From Anaerolineales bacterium (GTDB lineage Bacteria > Chloroflexota > Anaerolineae > Anaerolineales > UBA4823), in contig JAOAHK010000200.1 in NCBI GenBank assembly GCA_026415275.1, positions 1-5,497 of the forward strand: DNA of 5,497 nucleotides. Reading direction: 5' to 3'. Shown here piece after piece: positions 1-5,452 of the stretch. A model generated the notes under the pieces. The model searched no databases. It was given only the letters and a program-made list of their open reading frames with translations, and was not told the origin of the DNA. The first letter of the stretch is position 1; the number at the start of each line of letters is the position of its first letter. A program made the position numbers and the translations under genes.

Positions 1-35
1 GCATAAACCAAGCGGTTGTAGAAATCTTGCGCCAT
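1..35 (-). CDS. Start of an unidentified gene, cut by the window edge
   Basis: On the minus strand an ATG at 35-33 opens a frame that stays open to position 1 and reads MAQDFYNRLVY. It lies directly behind the epimerase: the epimerase TAA is followed at once by a second TAA and then this ATG. A GGGG run (45-42), inside the last epimerase codons, sits six bases before the ATG and could act as a weak ribosome binding site. This tight packing suggests translational coupling and membership of the same operon. Eleven residues are too few to name a family. By context it could be another glycan biosynthesis gene such as a glycosyltransferase, but that is a guess. An unrelated gene or a chance short frame also remains possible. 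Confidence 0.5.
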   Translation of the reverse strand, partial: MAQDFYNRLVY

Positions 36-38
36 TTA

Positions 39-1169
39 TTACCCCAGGATTGCTTGTACAATGCGTTGAGCAGCTTTACCATCACCATAGGGATTCACTG
101 CCTGCGCCATGGCTTGATAGGCTTGGGGATCATCAAGGAGGCGACGGGTTTCGGCAACAATGGTCTCGGTGTTGGTGCCGACCAGGCGCACCGTGCCTGC
201 TTGAATACCTTCGGGGCGTTCAGTGACGTGCCGCAAGACTAACACTGGTTTTCCCAAGCCCGGGGCTTCTTCCTGCAAACCACCTGAATCTGTCAAGATC
301 AGCGTAGAATGTTTCATCAGATGCACAAAGGGAAAGTAGTCCATTGGTGGCAATAGAGTAACGTTAGGCAGGTCTCCCAATAAGCGATAGACTGGTTCCT
401 GAACGTTTGGGTTGAGATGCACGGGATAGACAATGCGCAGACTTTCGCCATATTCACTTGCCAAAATGCGGAGGGCATGGCAGATGTTTTTTAGGGGATC
501 GCCAAAGTTCTCGCGGCGGTGAGCGGTGACTAAAATCAACCGACTTTGCTGTGGTGAGTTGTAGGGTGGTAGATGGTATTGGCGGAAGAAATTATCCACT
601 TCAGGGGTCAACGGTAAACCTACCACGTGCTGAAGAGCGTCAATCACGGTGTTCCCGGTGACCAAAATTCGCTCCGGGGGGACGTTTTCTTTGAGTAAAT
701 TTTGGCGCGCCCATTCGGTAGGAGCAAAATGCAGGTCTGCTACCACCCCAACCACCGAACGGTTGACTTCTTCGGGAAAGGGCTGCCACTTATTCCCACT
801 GCGTAAACCGGCTTCTACATGCCCAATCTTGATGTGGTGATAGTAACCCAACAAGGCGGCTGCCATGACAGTGGTCGTATCGCCTTGCACCAGAATCCAA
901 TCGGGCTTGAGCTGACTGAGGATTGGATCAAGGTGGGTGAAGATAGCGGCAGTTAACTCGGCGAGGGATTGGTTTGGGCGCATCAGATTCAAGTCCACAT
1001 CGGGTTGGATGTTGAAGAGATTGAGAATTTGATCGAGCATCTGACGATGTTGGGCGGTAACGCAAACAAGAGACTCAATGTCTGGCTGATGCGCTAACTC
1101 ACGCACCACCGGAGCCATTTTCACTGCTTCGGGTCTAGTGCCGAAAATCGAGAGGACACGCAGAGTCAT
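39..1169 (-). CDS. wecB: UDP-N-acetylglucosamine 2-epimerase (non-hydrolysing)
   Basis: This 376-residue cytoplasmic enzyme interconverts UDP-GlcNAc and UDP-ManNAc, the first step towards UDP-ManNAcA. Its length is that of the WecB/MnaA family, which has a two-lobed GT-B-like fold. The N-terminal lobe opens with GTRPEAVKMAP (10-20, Arg12 expected at the nucleotide). Then come QGDTTT with Asp97, HVEAGLRSG with Glu119 and FPEEVNR with Glu133. These acidic residues match the catalytic acids known in the family. The C-terminal lobe has TAHRRENFG with His217 and DSGGLQEEAP (294-303), which bind UDP. No key residue is missing. The ATG is preceded by GGGGGA at 1183-1178, eight bases upstream, which supports this start. 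The gene lies 115 bp downstream of the dehydrogenase gene on the same strand and ends in tandem stops (TAATAA). The family call is very secure. The glycan it serves cannot be read from the sequence. Confidence 0.96.
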   Translation of the reverse strand: MTLRVLSIFGTRPEAVKMAPVVRELAHQPDIESLVCVTAQHRQMLDQILNLFNIQPDVDLNLMRPNQSLAELTAAIFTHLDPILSQLKPDWILVQGDTTTVMAAALLGYYHHIKIGHVEAGLRSGNKWQPFPEEVNRSVVGVVADLHFAPTEWARQNLLKENVPPERILVTGNTVIDALQHVVGLPLTPEVDNFFRQYHLPPYNSPQQSRLILVTAHRRENFGDPLKNICHALRILASEYGESLRIVYPVHLNPNVQEPVYRLLGDLPNVTLLPPMDYFPFVHLMKHSTLILTDSGGLQEEAPGLGKPVLVLRHVTERPEGIQAGTVRLVGTNTETIVAETRRLLDDPQAYQAMAQAVNPYGDGKAAQRIVQAILG

Positions 1170-1173
1170 ATTT

Positions 1174-1184
1174 GTTTTCCCCCG
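1174..1184 (-). promoter_or_regulatory. Ribosome binding site of the epimerase gene
   Basis: On the minus strand the run CGGGGGA (1184-1178) lies eight bases before the ATG at 1169. It is G-rich rather than a perfect AGGAGG, but the spacing is right and no competing in-frame start is closer to it. Confidence 0.45.
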
Positions 1185-1224
1185 TTTGGGATGACTCTAT
1201 GATGTAGTATTGATGAGAAGAAAA

Positions 1225-1271
1225 CCTCACCCTCCGTCCCTCTTCCTTTGGGTAAAGGATTTGGGGTGAGG
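1225..1271 (-). repeat. Nested inverted repeat between the dehydrogenase and epimerase genes; possible terminator or attenuator
   Basis: The outer arms are CCTCACCC (1225-1232) and GGGTGAGG (1264-1271), a perfect 8-bp match that a T-G pair extends to nine. Inside lies a second perfect dyad, TCCTTT (1244-1249) and AAAGGA (1254-1259), around a GGGT loop. Read on the minus strand, the direction of transcription, the outer stem is followed immediately by TTTTCTTCT (1224-1216), which resembles an intrinsic terminator. No T-run follows on the plus strand. It begins 13 bases after the dehydrogenase stop codon, so it could end that transcript or reduce read-through into the epimerase gene. CCTCACC/GGTGAGG-ended dyads of about this size also occur as dispersed intergenic repeats in many bacterial genomes, so a mobile-type repeat copy is an alternative. 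The dyad is directly visible; its role is inferred. Confidence 0.6.
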
Positions 1272-1284
1272 AATAATTCCTTGC

Positions 1285-2562
1285 TCATCTCCTTCCCTCC
1301 CCAACCTTGACAACCTGGAAACCTTGCTTTTCCCATGCCGCACGGTTGAGCAAATTGACCGCATCAAGGACAAATCGCCCGCGCATGGTTTGAGCAGCCG
1401 TTGCTGGGGAGAGGTTGCGGAAGTCCTGATGTGCAACCAAAACTGCGAGGAGGTCTGCATCTTGTAAGACAAGGGAAAGTTCTTTTGCTAGTGGGATACC
1501 TTCAGCCTGACTCTCTTGGCGATAAGGTTCGAAAGCGACTACCTCCGCGCCACTTTTTTGCAGTAGATGACAGATTTCAATTGCTGGCGATTCGCGCAAG
1601 TCATCTACGTCTGCCTTATAGCTCAACCCTAACGCAGCAACGCGTAAGCCAGCCAATATCCCAAAAGTCTGATGCAGGAGTTCAACAACATGATGGGGCT
1701 GCCCATCGTTTACCTCGCGCGCTGTGCGGATCAAGCGCGCGAGGTCTGGCGCAGCTTCCACCAGGAACCATGGGTCCACACTGATACAATGCCCCCCAAC
1801 CCCAGGTCCTGGACGGAGGATGTTCACGCGCGGATGCCGATTCGCTAACTCTATCGCCTCCCACACGTTGATGCCAAAGCGCTCTGCCAAACGGGCAAAC
1901 TCATTGGCTAATGCAATGTTCACGTCGCGATAGGTGTTTTCCATTAGTTTGACCATCTCGGCGGTGGTGGTATCAGTGAGTAGGATTTCACCGCGTACGA
2001 AGAGTTGGTACAAGTCACGCGCTGCTTCTGCTGATTCCCGATTGACGCCGCCAATGACGCGATCGTTTTCGATTAATTCCCGCAAGATCGAGCCTGGCAA
2101 AACACGTTCAGGCACATAGGCAAGATAAAAATCCTCTCCGTTCTTTAGCCCTGATCTTTCCAACAATGGAGCTAATCTCTGCTCAGTGGTTAAGGGTGGA
2201 GAGGTGGACTCCAACACCACCAAATTTCCTTTGCGCAGGTATGGAGCAATGGCTTGTGCGGCCGCTTCTACTGCGCGCAGGTCTGCTAATTTGTTTTCCC
2301 GAAACGGGGTTGGGACAGCGATGATAAACGCATCGGCTTGATCAGGATGGTTTTGGATGGTTAGATTACCCGAACGCAAGGCAGCTTGCACTAAGGTGCG
2401 CAAGCCGGGTTCTTGGATATGCAAACCACCGTTGCGCAGGGTATGCACCACATCAGGATTGACATCCACGCCAATCACTTGCACTCCATGTGTGGCAAAG
2501 GTACTAGCGGTAGGCAAACCAATGTACCCGAGGCCTAATATGCAAATCTTTTGATATTTCAA
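1285..2562 (-). CDS. wecC: UDP-N-acetyl-D-mannosamine dehydrogenase (UDP-ManNAc to UDP-ManNAcA)
   Basis: This cytoplasmic NAD-dependent enzyme oxidises C6 of UDP-ManNAc twice to give UDP-ManNAcA. It follows the epimerase reaction encoded next door. Residues below are counted from the chosen TTG start (425 residues, close to the roughly 420 of characterised WecC proteins). The Rossmann motif GLGYIGLP is at 10-17, followed by VIGVDVN. LESTSPP near 117-123 and VKLMENTYRDVN near 204-215 (Lys205, Asn209) form the substrate site. GPGVGGHCISVDPW near 252-265 carries the catalytic cysteine (Cys259). GLSYKADVDDLRESP near 312-326 starts the C-terminal UDP-binding domain. HCISVDPWF favours the WecC type over UDP-glucose dehydrogenase. 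The frame extends 20 codons further to a TTG at 2622. I prefer TTG 2562 because GGAG (2575-2572) lies nine bases before it, the leader then starts MKYQKICILG as in relatives, and a promoter overlaps the upstream start. Another nucleotide-sugar dehydrogenase specificity is the main alternative. Confidence 0.94.
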   Translation of the reverse strand: MKYQKICILGLGYIGLPTASTFATHGVQVIGVDVNPDVVHTLRNGGLHIQEPGLRTLVQAALRSGNLTIQNHPDQADAFIIAVPTPFRENKLADLRAVEAAAQAIAPYLRKGNLVVLESTSPPLTTEQRLAPLLERSGLKNGEDFYLAYVPERVLPGSILRELIENDRVIGGVNRESAEAARDLYQLFVRGEILLTDTTTAEMVKLMENTYRDVNIALANEFARLAERFGINVWEAIELANRHPRVNILRPGPGVGGHCISVDPWFLVEAAPDLARLIRTAREVNDGQPHHVVELLHQTFGILAGLRVAALGLSYKADVDDLRESPAIEICHLLQKSGAEVVAFEPYRQESQAEGIPLAKELSLVLQDADLLAVLVAHQDFRNLSPATAAQTMRGRFVLDAVNLLNRAAWEKQGFQVVKVGEGRR

Positions 2563-2571
2563 TTGGGTCAA

Positions 2572-2575
2572 CTCC
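2572..2575 (-). promoter_or_regulatory. Ribosome binding site that decides the wecC start
   Basis: GGAG on the minus strand lies nine bases before the TTG at 2562-2560. The upstream TTG at 2622 is preceded only by AT-rich sequence (ATACATACTTT) with no Shine-Dalgarno match. This makes the shorter product with the Rossmann motif near residue 10 more likely. Confidence 0.5.
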
Positions 2576-2632
2576 GATAAAAATGTGCTGGTGTTCTGAA
2601 CGAGAACCGTTGTCTTTGGCAAAAGTATGTAT

Positions 2633-2661
2633 ATTTTATCTCAAGGAAAGAAGCGATTCAA
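2633..2661 (-). promoter_or_regulatory. Sigma70-like promoter for the wec cluster
   Basis: On the minus strand TTGAAT (2661-2656, four of six consensus bases) and TAAAAT (2638-2633, five of six) are separated by exactly 17 bases. Transcription would begin near 2626, leaving a leader of about 65 bases before the preferred TTG at 2562. It sits in the gap between the permease stop and wecC, so the wec genes need not depend on read-through from the permease gene. The match is to the general bacterial consensus. Confidence 0.5.
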
Positions 2662-2733
2662 ATGGTAAGTGTTTCTATTCCCCATATTTTTGCACAAGCT
2701 CTTGATAGAGTGGCAAAGGATATAAACTTCCTC

Positions 2734-3606
2734 TTAGAAAGCTGTCATAACGATCCCAGCAACAGCAAGAATCATCCCGCTCCCTTGTAGGCGCGTGACC
2801 TTTTCCCTTAGGAAGATCATTGCTAAAGTAATGGTAACAATGGATAAAGCCGAAGCGATAGGGGTAATCAAGATCGCGTCTCCAATGGTTAAGCCGTAAT
2901 TCACCAATGCAACTGCGCTCGCTTCGATGATCCCCATAAGTGATACGATTGTTTTTGTTCGTATTGAGGAGTTCGACATACCGACATCACGTTTCACAAG
3001 AAAGGAGAAGAGCAGCAAAAAGAGGATAATGCCGGATTTCACCGAGAGGGTGGTTAATAACCAGCCCATTTCCTCTGAAATGATTTCGCTAATATTCCAA
3101 AAGATACCAAATAGAAAAGCTCCAATGACTGTTTCTCTTACACCGGCGGAAAGTTGAAAGATTTGGTTGTTGAGCTCATCCCAGCGAATGGATGCTAGTG
3201 TTGCTCCAACGATAATCATCATCACACCAACAGTTTGCGTGGGAGAGAGGCGTTGTCCCATGAATAGATAGGCAAAAATCATGGTGAATACTGCCCAAAG
3301 ATTCATGGTGGCAGCAACAATGGATATATTTCCTATCTCAAAACCCCTGAAAAAGAACAAATACCCACTGGCATAGATAATCGCCGCAATCCAACACAGA
3401 ATAATGAGTAGGATCGAGATATTAAGGCTGGATATCAGAAAAAAGGAAAGGAACAGTAGAGAAAAGAAACCAGTCAATTGAGACCAAAACAAAGATTTGA
3501 AAGGCCCGATCTGTTTGGCAAAAAAGCCACCAAGAAAATCATAAAGCCCCCAGCCGAACATGCCCCCAATTCCGATGAAGATGCTGAGTATCGTTGTGTT
3601 TATCAT
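2734..3606 (-). CDS. EamA/DMT-superfamily membrane permease
   Basis: This 290-residue protein is almost entirely hydrophobic, with about ten predicted membrane helices (roughly 4-24, 38-59, 64-86, 93-115, 123-140, 157-177, 183-203, 218-238, 245-266, 272-289). That is the ten-helix layout of the drug/metabolite transporter superfamily. It has two EamA repeats. The first ends in LWAVFTMIFAYLFMGQRLSP (103-122) followed by a Gly-rich helix. The second ends in IASALSIVTITLAMIFLREK (250-269) and then TRLQGSGMILAVAGIVM, the usual signature of each half. Substrates in this superfamily range from amino acids and metabolites to drugs and glycolipid-linked sugars, and none can be assigned here. The ATG at 3606 has only a weak upstream GGA (3621-3619), twelve bases away. 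By hand count GC is about 43% over 2761-3600, clearly lower than in its neighbours, which suggests different ancestry. It lies on the same strand as wecC, but a separate wecC promoter and a gap of over 100 bp argue against a tight operon. Confidence 0.9.
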   Translation of the reverse strand: MINTTILSIFIGIGGMFGWGLYDFLGGFFAKQIGPFKSLFWSQLTGFFSLLFLSFFLISSLNISILLIILCWIAAIIYASGYLFFFRGFEIGNISIVAATMNLWAVFTMIFAYLFMGQRLSPTQTVGVMMIIVGATLASIRWDELNNQIFQLSAGVRETVIGAFLFGIFWNISEIISEEMGWLLTTLSVKSGIILFLLLFSFLVKRDVGMSNSSIRTKTIVSLMGIIEASAVALVNYGLTIGDAILITPIASALSIVTITLAMIFLREKVTRLQGSGMILAVAGIVMTAF

Positions 3607-3607
3607 G

Positions 3608-3634
3608 CTATTTGTTTTTCCGTTTTTTAGGCAT
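3608..3634 (-). CDS. Possible 8-residue leader peptide ahead of the permease
   Basis: On the minus strand ATG (3634-3632) reads MPKKRKNK and stops at TAG (3610-3608), with a single base before the permease ATG. It would lie inside the predicted permease transcript. An AAGGA (3657-3653) is 18 bases upstream, which is too far for normal initiation. The permease itself lacks a good ribosome binding site, so translational coupling from such an upstream ORF is conceivable. A chance frame in an A-rich leader is at least as likely. Confidence 0.15.
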   Translation of the reverse strand: MPKKRKNK

Positions 3635-3680
3635 TTTTGGTTATACGATTTTTCCTTGCAGAGGAGTTGTGGCGATTGTC

Positions 3681-3709
3681 ATCGTATCATAGGAGAGCTT
3701 GCTCGTCAA
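3681..3709 (-). promoter_or_regulatory. Sigma70-like promoter of the permease gene
   Basis: On the minus strand TTGACG (3709-3704, five of six consensus bases) and TACGAT (3686-3681) are 17 bases apart. An overlapping alternative, TTGATT (3713-3708) and TATGAT (3691-3686) with 16 bases between, has an even better -10. Either would start the transcript near 3670-3680, leaving a leader of about 65-75 bases before the permease ATG. The presence of two registers makes a real promoter here fairly likely. Confidence 0.5.
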
Positions 3710-3804
3710 TCAATGGGTAAATGGAGGATAGGCACAAAGCAGTTGTTGGAGAGCTCTTTAGGTATCTCCTCAATTTTTGGGACAAAATCATTTTCAACAC
3801 TCAT
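3706..3804 (-). CDS. 32-residue hypothetical ORF, doubtful
   Basis: On the minus strand an ATG at 3804-3802 opens a 32-codon frame ending in TGA at 3708-3706. The peptide begins MSVENDFVPKIEEIPKELSN and continues with a hydrophobic stretch containing PILHLPID. The amino-acid mix looks protein-like rather than random. However, no Shine-Dalgarno sequence precedes the ATG, an in-frame TGA lies six codons upstream, and the 3' end overlaps the permease -35 element. I recognise no family. It could be a small protein, a remnant of a decayed gene, or chance. Confidence 0.2.
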   Translation of the reverse strand: MSVENDFVPKIEEIPKELSNNCFVPILHLPID

Positions 3805-3894
3805 AGGGTTGACGAATAGTCATTTAGTGAGATGATAAGAAGTATAATAACGCCATTATTTCTCGCTCAGGTTGGCGGGGGATGGCAGTGTTAT

Positions 3895-3932
3895 CGAAAA
3901 TAATTTTTCGCCTTTTGGGATATGATGTATCC
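3895..3932 (+). promoter_or_regulatory. Candidate promoter/operator of the peptidase gene with two dyads
   Basis: Two inverted repeats lie seven bases apart: CGAAAA-TAAT-TTTTCG (3895-3910) and GGATA-TGATG-TATCC (3918-3932). The second contains a -10-like TATGAT (3921-3926), which would start transcription about 65 bases before the peptidase ATG. No good -35 is found at 16-18 bases; its place is occupied by the first dyad. A regulator binding these palindromes would control promoter access. The dyads are visible in the sequence; the regulatory role is inferred. Confidence 0.3.
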
Positions 3933-3988
3933 ATGCCGCCCCTTTTCACATAGAACAAGCCGGGGTAGCCCCTGAGCCAGATAGAAAA

Positions 3989-3994
3989 AGGAGG
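3989..3994 (+). promoter_or_regulatory. Strong ribosome binding site of the peptidase gene
   Basis: AGGAGG, a perfect Shine-Dalgarno core, lies four bases before the ATG at 3999. This fixes the start codon, and the spacing is at the short end of normal. Confidence 0.75.
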
Positions 3995-3998
3995 ATTT

Positions 3999-5375
3999 AT
4001 GTCCAGAAGTCGAAATACAGCGTTAAATTACGCCCGTGAGAATCATGCTCGATTCTTAGATGAATTGAAAGAACTGGTTCGTATCCCTTCGGTGTCTACA
4101 GACCCTCAAGCTCAGGAATACATGAAAGCAGCAGCGACTTGGGTTGCAGATCAACTCCATGCATTAGGAATGAGCCATGTTTCCATTTTCTCTACGCCTG
4201 GACATCCGGTTGTTTGTGGAGAATATCGCTGTCCACTCTCTGATGCAAAGACGCTCTTGGTCTATGGACACTACGATGTCCAACCAGTAGACCCGTTGGA
4301 ATTGTGGCAAAGTCCGCCCTTTGAGCCGACTGTCCAAGGAGATTATCTATTTGGGCGCGGTGCCTCGGATATGAAGGGTCAACTATTGGTTGGCTTGAAG
4401 GCGATTGAGTCTATTCTCAAGACTGATCAGCTCAATGTTCATTTACGTTTCTTGTTCGAGGGGGAAGAAGAAATGGGTTCTCCTAATCTGGCTGATTTTA
4501 TTACTCAAAATCAAGATCGTATTCGTTCTGATGTCGCCCTCAACCTCGATTCGGGAATCCTTGCGCCAGATTTCCCCTCGATTACGATTTCTTTACGCGG
4601 ATTAGCTTATTTTGAGCTGCGCGTTTATGGTCCAGCCAGTGATTTACATTCGGGGACTTTCGGTGGCGTCGTGCATAATCCTGCCCAGGTACTCTGCGAA
4701 TTGATCGCTGGGATGCACGATGCTCAAGGACGAGTGACCTTGCCCGGATTTTATGACCGCGTGCGCCCGCTTGACAGGGTAGAACGGGAAGAGCTGGCGC
4801 GATTGCCTCTAAATGAAGATTATTTCCTAAAGGTCACCGGAGCGCCGGCTTTATTTGGAGAAGAGGGTTATCTGCCGGTGGAACGAATCGGCGCCCGTCC
4901 AACTTTGGAAGTAAACGGTTTATATTCTGGCTTTATTGGCGAAGGATCAAAAACGGTTTTGCCAGCTTATGCGATGGCGAAGATTTCTTGTCGTTTGGTG
5001 CCCGATCAAGACCCACGCGAAGTGCATCAACAGCTTTGGGATTATCTCGAAGCCCATGCCCCGCGCACGGTGCGCTGGGAATTGATTCAACACGCTGCTT
5101 CTCCAGCGGCGATGATCGAACCCGATCGCGTGGAAGTAGCTGCCCTAAGCCGGGCGATGGAGCAGGTCTGGGGGGTTAAGCCGGCTTTTAAACGCGAAGG
5201 CGGCAGCATACCAGTAGTTGCCCAATTAAAATCCATCTTGGGCATGCCAACGATTTTGACCGGCTTTGGCTTGCCCGATGATAACCTTCATGCCCCAAAC
5301 GAGCGCTTGCATTTACCCACATGGCAGCGAGGGATTGAGACTCTGATTCACTTTTTCTACAACCTTGAGGAATAA
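3999..5375 (+). CDS. M20-family zinc dipeptidase-like peptidase
   Basis: This 458-residue cytoplasmic metallopeptidase belongs to the M20 group that includes carnosinase-like and PepV-like dipeptidases. Such enzymes hydrolyse dipeptides or acylated amino acids. The di-zinc site is complete: GHYDVQP gives His91 and helper Asp93, and GRGASDMKGQ gives bridging Asp124. EGEEEMGS gives catalytic Glu157 and ligand Glu158, NLDSG gives Asp184, and DNLHAPNE gives His431. The lid/dimerisation domain lies at about 200-310 and carries DLHSGTFGG with His217, which reaches the partner active site in characterised relatives. The catalytic domain resumes towards the C terminus. His91 to Asp124 spacing (33) matches carnosinases. 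No signal peptide is seen. Length is typical for the M20 dipeptidase group. The start is fixed by a strong AGGAGG. It is transcribed away from the permease, is followed by a 77-bp gap, and has no obvious link to the sugar genes. The exact substrate is not predictable. Confidence 0.94.
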   Translation: MSRSRNTALNYARENHARFLDELKELVRIPSVSTDPQAQEYMKAAATWVADQLHALGMSHVSIFSTPGHPVVCGEYRCPLSDAKTLLVYGHYDVQPVDPLELWQSPPFEPTVQGDYLFGRGASDMKGQLLVGLKAIESILKTDQLNVHLRFLFEGEEEMGSPNLADFITQNQDRIRSDVALNLDSGILAPDFPSITISLRGLAYFELRVYGPASDLHSGTFGGVVHNPAQVLCELIAGMHDAQGRVTLPGFYDRVRPLDRVEREELARLPLNEDYFLKVTGAPALFGEEGYLPVERIGARPTLEVNGLYSGFIGEGSKTVLPAYAMAKISCRLVPDQDPREVHQQLWDYLEAHAPRTVRWELIQHAASPAAMIEPDRVEVAALSRAMEQVWGVKPAFKREGGSIPVVAQLKSILGMPTILTGFGLPDDNLHAPNERLHLPTWQRGIETLIHFFYNLEE

Positions 5376-5412
5376 GTAAGACAAAATGGATATGCAGATC
5401 TCTTGGAGGTTC

Positions 5413-5421
5413 TGGTAGAAT
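5413..5421 (+). promoter_or_regulatory. Extended -10 promoter candidate for the DUF1385 gene
   Basis: TGG-TAGAAT combines a TGn extension (5413-5415) with a -10 that matches five of six consensus bases (5416-5421). No good -35 is seen at the usual distance, as is common for extended -10 promoters. Transcription would start near 5428, about 25 bases before the ATG at 5453. A small dyad, TTCT-GGT-AGAA, overlaps it. Confidence 0.4.
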
Positions 5422-5452
5422 CTAGGTGAGTCTTAACGGTAGAGGCTGGTAA

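Larger units (their letters stand above)
3607..3998. other. Divergent intergenic region (392 bp)
   Basis: This region separates the start codons of the permease (minus) and the peptidase (plus). It contains a good minus-strand promoter candidate at 3681-3709, a possible leader ORF at 3608-3634 and a 32-codon minus-strand ORF at 3706-3804. It also holds a perfect plus-strand TATAAT at 3843-3848 with no convincing -35 element, and two dyads at 3895-3910 and 3918-3932. A short GGGG-TAG-CCCC inverted repeat occurs near 3962-3972. I see no tRNA, known riboswitch or recognisable full gene in it. Confidence 0.6.

Noticed and set aside
1227..1472. Minus-strand ORF of 81 codons overlapping the end of wecC and the inverted repeat
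   Set aside because: It lies out of frame inside a well-supported dehydrogenase and has low-complexity, shadow-like composition.
1401..1784. Plus-strand ORF of 127 codons opposite wecC
   Set aside because: It is fully antisense to conserved wecC codons, and its Arg/Gly/Pro-rich composition is typical of a shadow frame.
2662..2733. Terminator after the permease gene
   Set aside because: Only a four-pair CTCT-TGAT-AGAG dyad is present and no T-run follows it.
3608..3634. PKKRK in the mini-ORF resembles a eukaryotic nuclear localisation signal
   Set aside because: It is a chance product of A-rich DNA in a bacterial context.
3560..3835. Plus-strand ORF of 91 codons covering the permease start and the intergenic region
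   Set aside because: It runs antisense through the permease 5' end, has no ribosome binding site, and shows no recognisable motif.
3962..3972. GGGG-TAG-CCCC inverted repeat as a terminator
   Set aside because: It has a four-pair stem with no T-run after it, and it lies just before the peptidase ribosome binding site, so a terminator makes no sense there.
4405..4605. Plus-strand ORF of 66 codons inside the peptidase
   Set aside because: It is out of frame within the conserved M20 catalytic domain and has no start signal.
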